Below, one piece after another: positions 30,747 through 37,649 of a stretch of DNA of 38,500 bases. Position 1 is the stretch's first letter, and each line of letters begins with the position of its first letter. Both the position numbers and the translations under genes were made by a program. The notes under the pieces are model-generated. The model was not told where the DNA came from and did no database searches. It saw only the letters and a program-made list of their open reading frames with translations. This DNA is from a virus, in the IMG/VR virus record IMGVR_UViG_3300031521_000177, positions 1 through 38,500 of that record. One strand, 5' to 3'.

Positions 30747-30989
30747 TCAGCTCACTCTGGAATAGTCTGGCGTCCATGCCGGGCGCGCCGGCGGCGGGTT
30801 TGGGTCAATGATCGTCGGGCTGACCATGCCAAGTTTCATACGAGCGAACATCCGACCAACCAGCGGGCGACCGCCGCGGCTCTCAATGAACACCCAGTTG
30901 CGGTCCTTCAACCACTTGCGCTGGTGGGCGCGGTGTTTGTAACCGGTCAGGTCGGCGAGCTCATCGTCCGACAGGATTTCTGCCTGCAT
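30747..30989 (-). CDS. DUF4224 protein (excisionase position)
   Basis: An 80-residue protein opening MQAEILSDDELADLTGYKHR and continuing QRKWLKDRNWVFIESRGGRP, the DUF4224 pattern. Proteins of this family commonly sit directly upstream of phage integrases and are thought to act as DNA-binding directionality factors. The gene lies one base before the integrase in the same operon. Confidence 0.8.
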   Translation of the reverse strand: MQAEILSDDELADLTGYKHRAHQRKWLKDRNWVFIESRGGRPLVGRMFARMKLGMVSPTIIDPNPPPARPAWTPDYSRVS

Positions 30990-30991
30990 AA

Positions 30992-31213
30992 TTACCTCCC
31001 GCCGCCCGCTGTGGGCCGCGCTGTCTTGATGATGTGGATGACCACGCCGAAGGTGATCAGCATCCAGGCACAGGTGCCGGCGAATGCGCTGAGCAATGCC
31101 TCTGTGGTGCCGGTGCTGAGTAGTTCAGGCCCGAGCCAGGTGAACCAGTAGCCGGTGGCGGCCAGGTACAGCAAAGCGCCCAGCAGGATCAGGGTGAGTT
31201 TCGTTGCGAACAT
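30992..31213 (-). CDS. Small two-span membrane protein
   Basis: A 73-residue protein with two hydrophobic spans (LTLILLGALLYLAATGYWF and LSAFAGTCAWMLITFGVVIH) and a short basic/Gly tail. No family is recognised. It stands in the early leftward operon two bases from the DUF4224 gene. Confidence 0.65.
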   Translation of the reverse strand: MFATKLTLILLGALLYLAATGYWFTWLGPELLSTGTTEALLSAFAGTCAWMLITFGVVIHIIKTARPTAGGGR

Positions 31214-31249
31214 GGGGTGTCCTTGCCGCGCTGGGCGGCAGAAGGTGGG

Positions 31250-31870
31250 TTATCGGGTGGCCTTGGCGATTACTGCCTCGGCGTGGGCAAGGGCTGCGTG
31301 GTACTTGTCGAGCCTGGCGGCGCCGAGTTTCGCCAGGCCGACCAAGTTGGATAGGCTTTCGAGTAGCTCTTCCTGCATTGCGCGCTCCTCCCGGCCGATA
31401 TCCCAGAAGCGCTGCCCCCAGTGATCCGCCGGCGGCGGGTTGGTGTTCTGGGCGCCGAAGGCCAGGGCCCCGAAAATCGAGTCGCACAGATCGCGCTTGT
31501 AGGCGTTGTCGCCGTCGATGCTGGCGCCCATCCTGCGAAGGTTGTTCAACGTTGCATCGAAGTCCTCGCGGGTCATGTCGATCACGTTCTTGCTCAGTGC
31601 GGTGATTTCAGCTTTCGCAGCGTTGAGCCGGTTCAGGTCGGCTTGCCAGCCGCTGCGCAGGTACTTAGCGTCTTCTGCATTCTGTTCGGCCAGAGTTTTC
31701 CAGTGATCGACCGGAGACCATGGGCTGACGATCACAATGCACTTCGCCATCGGCACCAGTTCGTTCTGCTTGGCAGCCAGCGTGTCGGCTTCCTCTTTGC
31801 TGGCAGCCGCGTACAGATCGTCGGGGCCCTGGGCGTGGACGACATACAGCACTTCAGTTTCTTCGGGCAT
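31250..31870 (-). CDS. Hypothetical early-operon protein
   Basis: A 206-residue soluble protein starting MPEETEVLYVVHAQGPDDLY, with an Ala/Asn-rich helical middle (LRSGWQADLNRLNAAKAEIT) and the ADHWGQRFWDIGREERAMQE segment. ATG 31870 follows GAGG with seven bases spacing; the longer frame to 31894 has no such site. I do not recognise a function. Proteins of this kind are frequent in the early operons of pseudomonad phages. Confidence 0.65.
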   Translation of the reverse strand: MPEETEVLYVVHAQGPDDLYAAASKEEADTLAAKQNELVPMAKCIVIVSPWSPVDHWKTLAEQNAEDAKYLRSGWQADLNRLNAAKAEITALSKNVIDMTREDFDATLNNLRRMGASIDGDNAYKRDLCDSIFGALAFGAQNTNPPPADHWGQRFWDIGREERAMQEELLESLSNLVGLAKLGAARLDKYHAALAHAEAVIAKATR

Positions 31871-31889
31871 AGGAATACCTCGCCCGCCG

Positions 31890-31903
31890 CTCACCGGCAG
31901 GCA
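31890..31903 (+). repeat. Short direct repeat CTCACCGGCAGGCA, copy 1
   Basis: Identical 14-mers lie here and at 32090-32103. They flank the small + strand membrane gene 31944-32087, as cassette borders would. Confidence 0.55.
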
Positions 31904-31943
31904 CTTATGGTTTAATGAGATGAATTCTTAAAGGTGGCGCGAA

Positions 31944-32087
31944 ATGGATAAGGCGTTTAGAAACCCGCTGTTTTTGACTGGACTCCCATTGGCAATCTGC
32001 GGTCTCGCGATAACTGCGCCGGCCTTGTGGATCCCCGGCCTGGTTCTTATGGTTTGCGGGTGGGCGAAGGGCAAGAAGCAGTCCTGA
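31944..32087 (+). CDS. Small membrane protein, paralogue A (+ strand cassette)
   Basis: A 47-residue protein, MDKAFRNPLFLTGLPLAICG followed by LAITAPALWIPGLVLMVCGWAK in two parts and a basic end. Two membrane spans are separated by a PALWIPG turn. AAGGTGG lies seven bases upstream of the ATG. It is antisense to the early operon. It is paralogous to the gene at 33250-33390 (shared PLF/PMF, GLA, WIPGxVxMV), and the upstream sequences (31906-31933 and 33209-33240) are also alike. Function unknown. Confidence 0.6.
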   Translation: MDKAFRNPLFLTGLPLAICGLAITAPALWIPGLVLMVCGWAKGKKQS

Positions 32088-32089
32088 TT

Positions 32090-32103
32090 CTCACCGGCAG
32101 GCA
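32090..32103 (+). repeat. Short direct repeat CTCACCGGCAGGCA, copy 2
   Basis: Second copy of the 14-mer, three bases after the stop of the small membrane gene 31944-32087. Confidence 0.55.
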
Positions 32104-32216
32104 TGTAGGGGGATTGAGGTTAGAGGGGAGGGGATGAACTAGTTGGACTTATGAAGTGTGGGTATCATGGCCCCCACTTACATCCAGCTTTCGAAAACGG
32201 AATTCGAGATATCACC

Positions 32217-32384
32217 ATGAAAGGCTCTGTATTTTTTGGTTACTGCGTTGCCATTGTCGTTGGGGGCATCGCCATTGCATTGCATAGCGCGGGCAAAATT
32301 GGCGTATGGCCAATGTATTCATTAAGTTTTGGGCCGATACTGCTCGCGCTCTGGTTCGACACCAGGAGCCCAAAGACTTCCTGA
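32217..32384 (+). CDS. Small membrane protein (+ strand cassette)
   Basis: A 55-residue protein, MKGSVFFGYCVAIVVGGIAI at the start, with two hydrophobic stretches (residues 5-22 and 31-46). It is antisense to the early operon and ends one base from the end of the convergent - strand small frame. The codons are fairly AT-rich. No ribosome site stands out (GAGAT nine bases before the ATG is weak). No family is recognised. Confidence 0.5.
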   Translation: MKGSVFFGYCVAIVVGGIAIALHSAGKIGVWPMYSLSFGPILLALWFDTRSPKTS

Positions 32385-32385
32385 A

Positions 32386-32439
32386 TCACCTCGGCCCCTT
32401 GTAGATGAAGGCGTAGGCGAACCAGAGGGTGGCGATCAT
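32386..32439 (-). CDS. Minute hydrophobic peptide coupled to the upstream gene
   Basis: A 17-residue frame, MIATLWFAYAFIYKGPR, whose ATG overlaps the stop of the preceding gene as ATGA. A single membrane-like segment with a basic end. The coupling and hydrophobic content suggest it is translated, but a frame this short can arise by chance. Confidence 0.35.
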   Translation of the reverse strand: MIATLWFAYAFIYKGPR

Positions 32440-32864
32440 GGCGTCACCAGCGCGCTTTCCTCTGCAACCTGGCAAGAGCCGCAACCGTCACCGCACGCGC
32501 CGCAGAACTCTTTGCCAACTGCCACGGCGTCGACTTCTCGCTGCAGGCTCGGCACATACCGCACCCATACGCACACTGGGCCGTCTTCGGTGTCGTGGAT
32601 CGAGAAGATGAACCAGCCATCACCAGCGGGCCGTGTCGGCGCCCAGGCCGTACAATCCGCGATGCCACTGGCGAACCATGCCGCTTGCAGCTCATCTGGG
32701 GCGTCATCCTCGAAATTTCGCTCACGGACTTCCAGGCCCCGGTCTGTGAACCAAGCGTATGGAATGAGCTCGTCATCAGTGGAGGGCCAGGCTGGGTGTG
32801 TCCAGCAGCCAGTTTCGTCACGTTCCACGGGCAGCGGTTGGATCAAAACGATTTCTTCAGGCAT
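32436..32864 (-). CDS. Hypothetical Cys-rich-tail protein
   Basis: A 142-residue protein, MPEEIVLIQPLPVERDETGC at the start, with a WFIFSIHDTEDGPVCVWVRY core and a C-terminal metal-binding-like CGACGDGCGSC. It is an early-operon gene of unknown role; similar proteins with a C-terminal CxxC cluster are common in Pseudomonas phages. It begins 13 bases from the first GCCGCTATAGCGGC palindrome. Confidence 0.65.
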   Translation of the reverse strand: MPEEIVLIQPLPVERDETGCWTHPAWPSTDDELIPYAWFTDRGLEVRERNFEDDAPDELQAAWFASGIADCTAWAPTRPAGDGWFIFSIHDTEDGPVCVWVRYVPSLQREVDAVAVGKEFCGACGDGCGSCQVAEESALVTP

Positions 32865-32876
32865 GACTTCGTCCTT

Positions 32877-32890
32877 GCCGCTATAGCGGC
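32877..32890. repeat. Palindrome GCCGCTATAGCGGC, copy 1
   Basis: Perfect 14-bp palindrome. Copies 1 and 2 also share TCCTT before and T after it. It lies between the - strand gene 32436-32864 and the + strand gene 32947-33177. Confidence 0.7.
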
Positions 32891-32946
32891 TATCAAATTC
32901 GTAGAGGTGAGAGGTATCGTTGCCACCTCAGATAGGGAGGTGCGAC

Positions 32947-33177
32947 GTGGTCGTACACGGAGTTGAATACACGTTTTTTACCGCCTCAGACGTGACAAGA
33001 GGGCATGACGGCTTGGGGATTGAGTGCTGGCGCGGCAACGACATGATCTTTGAGATATTCAGGAACGACGAAACGCTGCGCTTTGAAGTGACTTTGTTCG
33101 AGCAGGATGTCCCTTTAGAGTTGCTTGAGTACGCGATCCCAACAGCTCGCGAAAGCCTGGGTGAATTTGCGCCGTAG
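32947..33177 (+). CDS. Hypothetical protein (+ strand cassette)
   Basis: A 76-residue protein from GTG 32947, chosen because AGGGAGG lies six bases upstream. It has HGVEYTFFTASD, GLGIECWRGNDMIFEIFRND and VTLFEQDVPLELLEYAIPTA, a pattern I associate with a small conserved bacterial family of unknown function. It is antisense to the operon and bounded by palindrome copies 1 and 2. Confidence 0.6.
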   Translation: MVVHGVEYTFFTASDVTRGHDGLGIECWRGNDMIFEIFRNDETLRFEVTLFEQDVPLELLEYAIPTARESLGEFAP

Positions 33178-33188
33178 AGCCTCTCCTT

Positions 33189-33202
33189 GCCGCTATAGCG
33201 GC
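33189..33202. repeat. Palindrome GCCGCTATAGCGGC, copy 2
   Basis: Second copy. TTGCCG at its left edge, 16 bases and then TATGGT at 33209 could form a promoter for the + strand gene 33250-33390. TGACT follows the palindrome, as after copy 3. Confidence 0.7.
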
Positions 33203-33249
33203 TGACTCTATGGTTAAATGTGAAAAATTCTTAATGGAGGGTGTGAGTT

Positions 33250-33390
33250 ATGGAAAACACAATCAAACGACCAATGTTCATTGTGGGCGCGTCATTTCTA
33301 GCAGTGGGCCTGGCCACCTCGATCCCCGGTATCTGGATCCCCGGTATCGTCTTTATGGTCATTGGGATCTCTCAGAAGCCGAAGAACTGA
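33250..33390 (+). CDS. Small membrane protein, paralogue B (+ strand cassette)
   Basis: A 46-residue protein, MENTIKRPMFIVGASFLAVG followed by LATSIPGIWIPGIVFMVIGI, with two spans around a P-G-I-W-I-P-G turn. It is paralogous to the 31944-32087 product. GGAGG lies nine bases before the ATG. It is flanked by palindrome copies 2 and 3 and is antisense to the early operon. Function unknown. Confidence 0.6.
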   Translation: MENTIKRPMFIVGASFLAVGLATSIPGIWIPGIVFMVIGISQKPKN

Positions 33391-33407
33391 CATTCCATAT
33401 GTAGCTA

Positions 33408-33421
33408 GCCGCTATAGCGGC
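33408..33421. repeat. Palindrome GCCGCTATAGCGGC, copy 3
   Basis: Third copy, extended by one base pair on each side (A and T). It lies between the + strand gene 33250-33390 and the 3' end of the - strand gene 33442-33915. Confidence 0.7.
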
Positions 33422-33441
33422 TGACTTTGAAGGGGGATGGG

Positions 33442-33915
33442 TTACAGAGAGGGGTTGAGGCGTTTCAGCTCGTCGACGCAGGCGTTCCATTCGCGGTCGG
33501 CATCGCTCAAGTACGGATTGTCCTGGGTAGGCTCGCGGCGCTCAGGCAGCACCACCGCTACCGGAGCGGGCTGCTCTGATCCGCTTATGACTTTCAGGTG
33601 CTGCTCGAAAGGTACAGACGGCGCCGATGCGACCCATACACCATCATCACCTAGAAGATCGCGCAGTTCATTGCGGGCACTAATCCGCGCATGCAAATCT
33701 ACGTCTTCGACCAGTGGTTTGCTCAGGTCTATCAGCAACTTTAAGGGAACCACCTTTTGAGTAGATGCCGATATTCCGGCATCGGTCTTGTCCAGTAGGG
33801 CGCGTAGCTTCCTAACCCACAGTTGTACTTCACCGCTTGCAGATCCTTCGGCATAGCTGGCGAAGTTCTCCAGCAGCTCACGCGGCACGCCGTCAATCGT
33901 TTGGTTGGTGGTCAT
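33442..33915 (-). CDS. Hypothetical early-operon protein
   Basis: A 157-residue protein starting MTTNQTIDGVPRELLENFAS, with a central charged region and a C-terminus PYLSDADREWNACVDELKRL. This layout is common to early-operon proteins of pseudomonad phages, but no function is known to me. Its start overlaps the preceding stop (ATGA at 33912-33915). Confidence 0.65.
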   Translation of the reverse strand: MTTNQTIDGVPRELLENFASYAEGSASGEVQLWVRKLRALLDKTDAGISASTQKVVPLKLLIDLSKPLVEDVDLHARISARNELRDLLGDDGVWVASAPSVPFEQHLKVISGSEQPAPVAVVLPERREPTQDNPYLSDADREWNACVDELKRLNPSL

Positions 33916-34145
33916 GGCTTCACCTTGTCCGGTATTTGCGCTTCGAGTGCGTGAAGAACATTGCAGGTCGGCGCATGCAGCTTTTGCACTTCGTCTGCCG
34001 CAAACCTGTAGCGGGTGTAGTTCGCCTTATCGGCTGGGTCGTCACTTTCCGCGTATTGGACTGCGTACATATTTGCCATGTTGCGCAAACGATTTGATTC
34101 TTCACAAATATGCTTTTGGAGCCCATCGCCAACTTCAGTTTTCAT
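33912..34145 (-). CDS. Small helical hypothetical protein
   Basis: A 77-residue helical protein (KHICEESNRLRNMANMYAVQ; TRYRFAADEVQKLHAPTCNV). No family is recognised. It is translationally coupled to the next gene and follows the 22-residue hydrophobic frame by eight bases. Confidence 0.6.
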   Translation of the reverse strand: MKTEVGDGLQKHICEESNRLRNMANMYAVQYAESDDPADKANYTRYRFAADEVQKLHAPTCNVLHALEAQIPDKVKP

Positions 34146-34153
34146 AAATCACC

Positions 34154-34222
34154 TCAGCAAATCAGTTGTGCCAGTGCCAGTGCCAGCAGGCACCAGCAGT
34201 AGGCGGGTAGTTGAGCTTTCAT
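34154..34222 (-). CDS. Minute hydrophobic peptide with repeated LA codons
   Basis: A 22-codon frame encoding MKAQLPAYCWCLLALALAQL and then IC. Its ATG overlaps the stop of the PAPS-reductase-like gene as ATGA. The core is a membrane-like run built from repeated GCACTG codons. It could be a tiny membrane peptide or a decayed signal sequence. Confidence 0.35.
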   Translation of the reverse strand: MKAQLPAYCWCLLALALAQLIC

Positions 34223-34992
34223 GGCTGATCTTCCTGAGCGATATCGGCCTCGGCCATCTCGCAGAAGAACGAGCAGGAAGGGATTTTCTCATTACGCCGC
34301 ACAGGGCCATCGCCCAGGTTGCGCAGGGAAAACCGCACATTGGTGTCGCGGTTGCGATGGAGGTAGCTTCCTGGTCCAAGCTCGTCTTGAACCTTGCAAA
34401 GCTCTTCGAACTGCTCAGGGAAGTCCTCGCGAATCGCTCGATAATAGCCCTCTCCACCCTTTACGCAGCCGATGCAGTTAGCGTTGTCATAGCCGAGTCG
34501 GTACATCATCGGAAGTACAATTCCAGCCCGCATAACCATAGCCTTGCAGTCCTCTTTTCCCAGGCCCGCGTCAATGAGAGGGGCAATAACGGGGCGATCA
34601 GGGTTCCGGTCCCTGAAGTCATCCAGGCGGTCAACCTCTTCGGCGGTGTAGCCGAACACCATTACGTCGCCCGGTTGCTTCCATGCATCGAGCAGGCGAC
34701 GTTTCAGAAGCTTGGTGCAGGGCGCTCCGTTTCGGCCCTTCATGAACCTCTCGCGCCGAAACACCTGGATGATGTCCGCGTCGTACTTCTCGTCCTTTAG
34801 CTGAGTTATGTCCTGGTCAAACCACGCTTGGCAGTCCAGCAGAAAGCGCCGGCTGTCTTCATGCTCATTGGCCAAGAACGCATTGATGATTTGCACGTCA
34901 TGCGTGGCGCCGTATTGAGCTAGCGCCAGCTTGGTGGCCACCGCCGAGGCAGCTCCGCAGCTGAACTGGCAGACAATGCGCGGGTTATTCAT
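34219..34992 (-). CDS. PAPS-reductase-like (adenine nucleotide alpha hydrolase) protein
   Basis: A 257-residue protein of the PP-loop ATPase superfamily. The loop is a variant, CQFSCGAASAVATKLAL (residues 8-24), where SGGxDS is usual. Cysteines occur in GAPCTKLLKRRLLD, NCIGCVKGG and CSFFCEMAE, possibly for an Fe-S cluster. The middle segment DVMVFGYTAEEVDRLDDF is typical of the phage members. ATG 34992 is taken; the longer frame to 35145 lies over the upstream gene. Known relatives include PAPS reductases and DndC-like DNA-modification enzymes. Its presence near a DNA methyltransferase suggests nucleotide or DNA modification, which is inference only. Confidence 0.75.
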   Translation of the reverse strand: MNNPRIVCQFSCGAASAVATKLALAQYGATHDVQIINAFLANEHEDSRRFLLDCQAWFDQDITQLKDEKYDADIIQVFRRERFMKGRNGAPCTKLLKRRLLDAWKQPGDVMVFGYTAEEVDRLDDFRDRNPDRPVIAPLIDAGLGKEDCKAMVMRAGIVLPMMYRLGYDNANCIGCVKGGEGYYRAIREDFPEQFEELCKVQDELGPGSYLHRNRDTNVRFSLRNLGDGPVRRNEKIPSCSFFCEMAEADIAQEDQP

Positions 34993-35260
34993 CGCCACCA
35001 CCCTCCGCTGGCTTGAGTGCGGTAAACACCTCACCGCGAATCGCATCAATCTCCGAAGACGGCACCGCTCCCGGGTCACCCTGGATCTCATAGAGCAACT
35101 CGTTTGTCTGGAGCAGCAACCCCTCCAGCATATCCGCCCGTTCATCCGCTGCGGTCAGCAGAACCTGCAGTGCGTCACGCTCGCGGATCGCCTGAGCGTG
35201 CTTGCTGCGCCAGTGCAGCACGGCGTCGAGATCTTCCTTGGACTGGTTCAAATTACTCAT
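34985..35260 (-). CDS. Hypothetical coiled-coil early protein
   Basis: A 91-residue helical protein (KEDLDAVLHWRSKHAQAIRE; TAADERADMLEGLLLQTNEL) with an acidic Gly tail. It overlaps the PAPS-reductase-like start by eight bases. A GGA ribosome site precedes its ATG. No known family. Confidence 0.6.
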   Translation of the reverse strand: MSNLNQSKEDLDAVLHWRSKHAQAIRERDALQVLLTAADERADMLEGLLLQTNELLYEIQGDPGAVPSSEIDAIRGEVFTALKPAEGGGDE

Positions 35261-35273
35261 TCAGGAGTTCCTT

Positions 35274-35288
35274 CCGGGCCATGCCCGG
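35274..35288. promoter_or_regulatory. Palindrome between divergent genes
   Basis: CCGGGC-CAT-GCCCGG lies between the - strand gene starting at 35260 and the + strand gene starting at 35332. It may be an operator or an mRNA hairpin. TATAAA at 35315-35320 is a possible -10 for the + strand gene, but no good -35 accompanies it. Confidence 0.4.
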
Positions 35289-35331
35289 GGTGTGGTGCTA
35301 CGATGACCCCTTCCTATAAATGGGCAGGACC

Positions 35332-35562
35332 ATGACCAAGCACGATATTTACGATGAGATCGAAGGCTTTCAGGTTTGGAACTACATGGAATGCGACAAG
35401 GACGATGAGGGCCGGGAGACCTGGCGTATCAACGTCGAGATAAAGCGTGGTGGTGAAGTGGTAGTGCCTGTTGTTGCGGGTGACCGAACCTATGTCGACC
35501 GTGGCCTGGCGCAGGTCGCTGGGCGTGAGGTGGGGACCAGGCTGATTGCAGAGCGCGTTTAA
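35332..35562 (+). CDS. Hypothetical protein (+ strand, within the early operon)
   Basis: A 76-residue soluble protein starting MTKHDIYDEIEGFQVWNYME, with a beta-rich middle (TWRINVEIKRGGEVVVPVVA). ATG 35332 is preceded by GGGCAGGA; the ATG at 35320 lies in the putative promoter. It is antisense to the operon and ends four bases into the methyltransferase stop region. No family is recognised. Confidence 0.6.
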   Translation: MTKHDIYDEIEGFQVWNYMECDKDDEGRETWRINVEIKRGGEVVVPVVAGDRTYVDRGLAQVAGREVGTRLIAERV

Positions 35563-37607
35563 GCTGCAACCGCCTGACGCTCAGCCATTCGCCATGGGTC
35601 ATTGGCGCGTGCCAGCGCAGCCATCGGCGGTGGGCTGACGCTGTTGCCGCACATGTGCACCTGCTGAGTCTTGGTGAACGGCTTGCCGTCGGCGCCGTGG
35701 CTGATGATGTAGTCGGCCGGGAACCCTTGGGCCTTGTACAGCTCAGTCGGTTTCAGCATCCGTAAGCAGATGTCGACGATCACGTATGGCGTGCCTTTCA
35801 CCATTACGGTGACCATTGCGAGGCGGTCCTTGGTGGTGATGGTCGGTGCTGGCGCGTCACAGGCGCTTGTGTTCTCGGTGCCGTAGTAGCTGATCAGGAA
35901 GGCGGCGACGCGAAGGGCGCCGGCTTCATGCTCTGGCGACAGTGTGAGCGATACCAGGGAACTCTTGCCGCCGCCACCGGCAGTGATGGTCGGCGCCGGA
36001 TCATCCAGGCCCTGGCCCACGCTGGCGCCGAATGCCCGCTCCATGAATGCGCTCACCAGCCCGTGGTGCTGGCCGCCGGCACTGACGGTGTGCAGCGGGT
36101 CGTTCACGTCCCGTGCATCGCAGTTGCCGCGCAGGTGCACCAGGTTCGCCACCGCCAGTTGCTGCTGGCTTCCGGTGTTGGTGACCGTCGTCATGGGTTC
36201 GTGCATGCCCTTGGCGTGCGTGGTATTGAATCCGCCGTTGGCCTGAATCATCACCGCGGTGCTGATGGATTGGCCGCCGCCGCTGGCTGTAACGGTACCG
36301 ATCGGCCCGCATATATCGTTCACCCCGTGGGAGCGCCGTTTGTTTGCGCCGGAGCCCTCGCCGTGCCCGGCCTGGACGATGCAGGCCGATGCGACGGCGC
36401 GATGGCTGCGAGTCATAAGAGTGCCGATCGGCTGGTCTGCTGATACCGGGTGCCCGGCGTACACCGGGCCGCCCGCACCGACCATGACTGGACTGATCAG
36501 CGTCAGTTCGCCACGGTTGGCACAGGTCACCGTCGGCAGCGGCTTAAGCGGGTCATTAATGCGGTCGCTGCCCTGGTGGGTTGCTGGTGCGATCACCGGG
36601 CTGACCACCGAGAAGGCGCCGCCCTTCGGGTAGGAGGTGATGGTCCGCAGCGGCTCATCGGCCGACTGCACTGTCAGCCCTGACCAGTTGGCGATCGGCA
36701 CAATGAACGGGGCAGCGCTGTCGATAACGAACTTCTTCATGCCCTTGGCTACGCGGCGCAGAGTGGCCGGTGCCAGGTCTTTCTTGCGGCCGAAGATGCT
36801 TTTGCCCAGGTCGGTGAAGTCGATGCAGTCAGCAGCGGTTTTCCACTTCTGCTGGCCATTGGTAGGGTTCTTGGCGTGGGTTGGCTCCGGCCACACGATG
36901 GGCTGGCCGTCGCACCGGGCGATCATGAACAGGCGTTCCCGGCTGGTTGGCGCGCCGAAGTCGCAGGCCTTGATCACCTTCCACTCAACCACGTAACCCA
37001 TGGCTTCCAGCAGGGCTACAAAGCGGCGCCATGTGCGGCCGCGCTGCTTCGGGTCAGGGATCAGGAACTGCTGGCCCACCGGCACAACTTCACCAGGTGC
37101 TGCAATCTCGCCGCCGAGTTTCACCACGCGGCCGGTGGCCTTGTCACGCTTGGCTATCAAGCGGCCCCATTGCAGGATCTGTTTCACGTTTTCCAGGCTG
37201 ATCACCCGGGGGCGCTTTATGCCTGCCCACTTGAGGCCGATCCACGACAGGTTGCGGATCTCGCGCTTGCGCGGCTGGCCGCCGGCCGCTTGGGAGTGGT
37301 GCGTGCAGTCCGGCGACATGTGGAACCAGCCTACGGCCTTACCGCCACACTCGGCGTCCGGGTCACCTTCGAACACGTCGGTGGTGAAGTGCTGGGCGCC
37401 TGGGTGGTTGACGGTGTGCATGCTGATGGCCTGCGGGCTGTGGTTCTTCGCCACGTTCACCGCGCGGCCCAGGCCCATTTCCAGCCCGGTACCGGCACCG
37501 CCACCACCACAGAAGAAGTCGACAACGATCTCATCGTCCTGAGGGTTGAAGCCGAGTCCGTATTGGGTTTTGAAATCGAAGGGGTGTTTCTTCTGTTGTG
37601 CGGACAT
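35559..37607 (-). CDS. C5-cytosine DNA methyltransferase with repeat-filled target-recognition region
   Basis: A 682-residue DNA cytosine-5 methyltransferase. Motif I is VDFFCGGGGAGTG (29-41), the catalytic motif is SPDCTHHS (98-105, with Cys101; classical enzymes have PPC), ENV is at 139-141, SRERLFMIA at 222-230, and the C-terminal GNSVSPP at 654-660. Residues about 318-605 hold some eight degenerate copies of a DxPxxTVTxxGxxxLV-type unit. Bacterial relatives of normal length are about 350-450 residues, so most of the extra length is this array. It likely protects phage DNA from host restriction. GAGGATC lies ahead of ATG 37607. Confidence 0.9.
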   Translation of the reverse strand: MSAQQKKHPFDFKTQYGLGFNPQDDEIVVDFFCGGGGAGTGLEMGLGRAVNVAKNHSPQAISMHTVNHPGAQHFTTDVFEGDPDAECGGKAVGWFHMSPDCTHHSQAAGGQPRKREIRNLSWIGLKWAGIKRPRVISLENVKQILQWGRLIAKRDKATGRVVKLGGEIAAPGEVVPVGQQFLIPDPKQRGRTWRRFVALLEAMGYVVEWKVIKACDFGAPTSRERLFMIARCDGQPIVWPEPTHAKNPTNGQQKWKTAADCIDFTDLGKSIFGRKKDLAPATLRRVAKGMKKFVIDSAAPFIVPIANWSGLTVQSADEPLRTITSYPKGGAFSVVSPVIAPATHQGSDRINDPLKPLPTVTCANRGELTLISPVMVGAGGPVYAGHPVSADQPIGTLMTRSHRAVASACIVQAGHGEGSGANKRRSHGVNDICGPIGTVTASGGGQSISTAVMIQANGGFNTTHAKGMHEPMTTVTNTGSQQQLAVANLVHLRGNCDARDVNDPLHTVSAGGQHHGLVSAFMERAFGASVGQGLDDPAPTITAGGGGKSSLVSLTLSPEHEAGALRVAAFLISYYGTENTSACDAPAPTITTKDRLAMVTVMVKGTPYVIVDICLRMLKPTELYKAQGFPADYIISHGADGKPFTKTQQVHMCGNSVSPPPMAALARANDPWRMAERQAVAA

Positions 37608-37649
37608 AGGGGATCCTCGCGTTTAGCGTGATTCGGTAAAAAAGGTGGG

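Noticed and set aside
37608-37649. Template repeat or retron RNA between reverse transcriptase and methyltransferase
   Set aside because: The gap is only 42 bases and holds the methyltransferase ribosome site; there is no room for either element.
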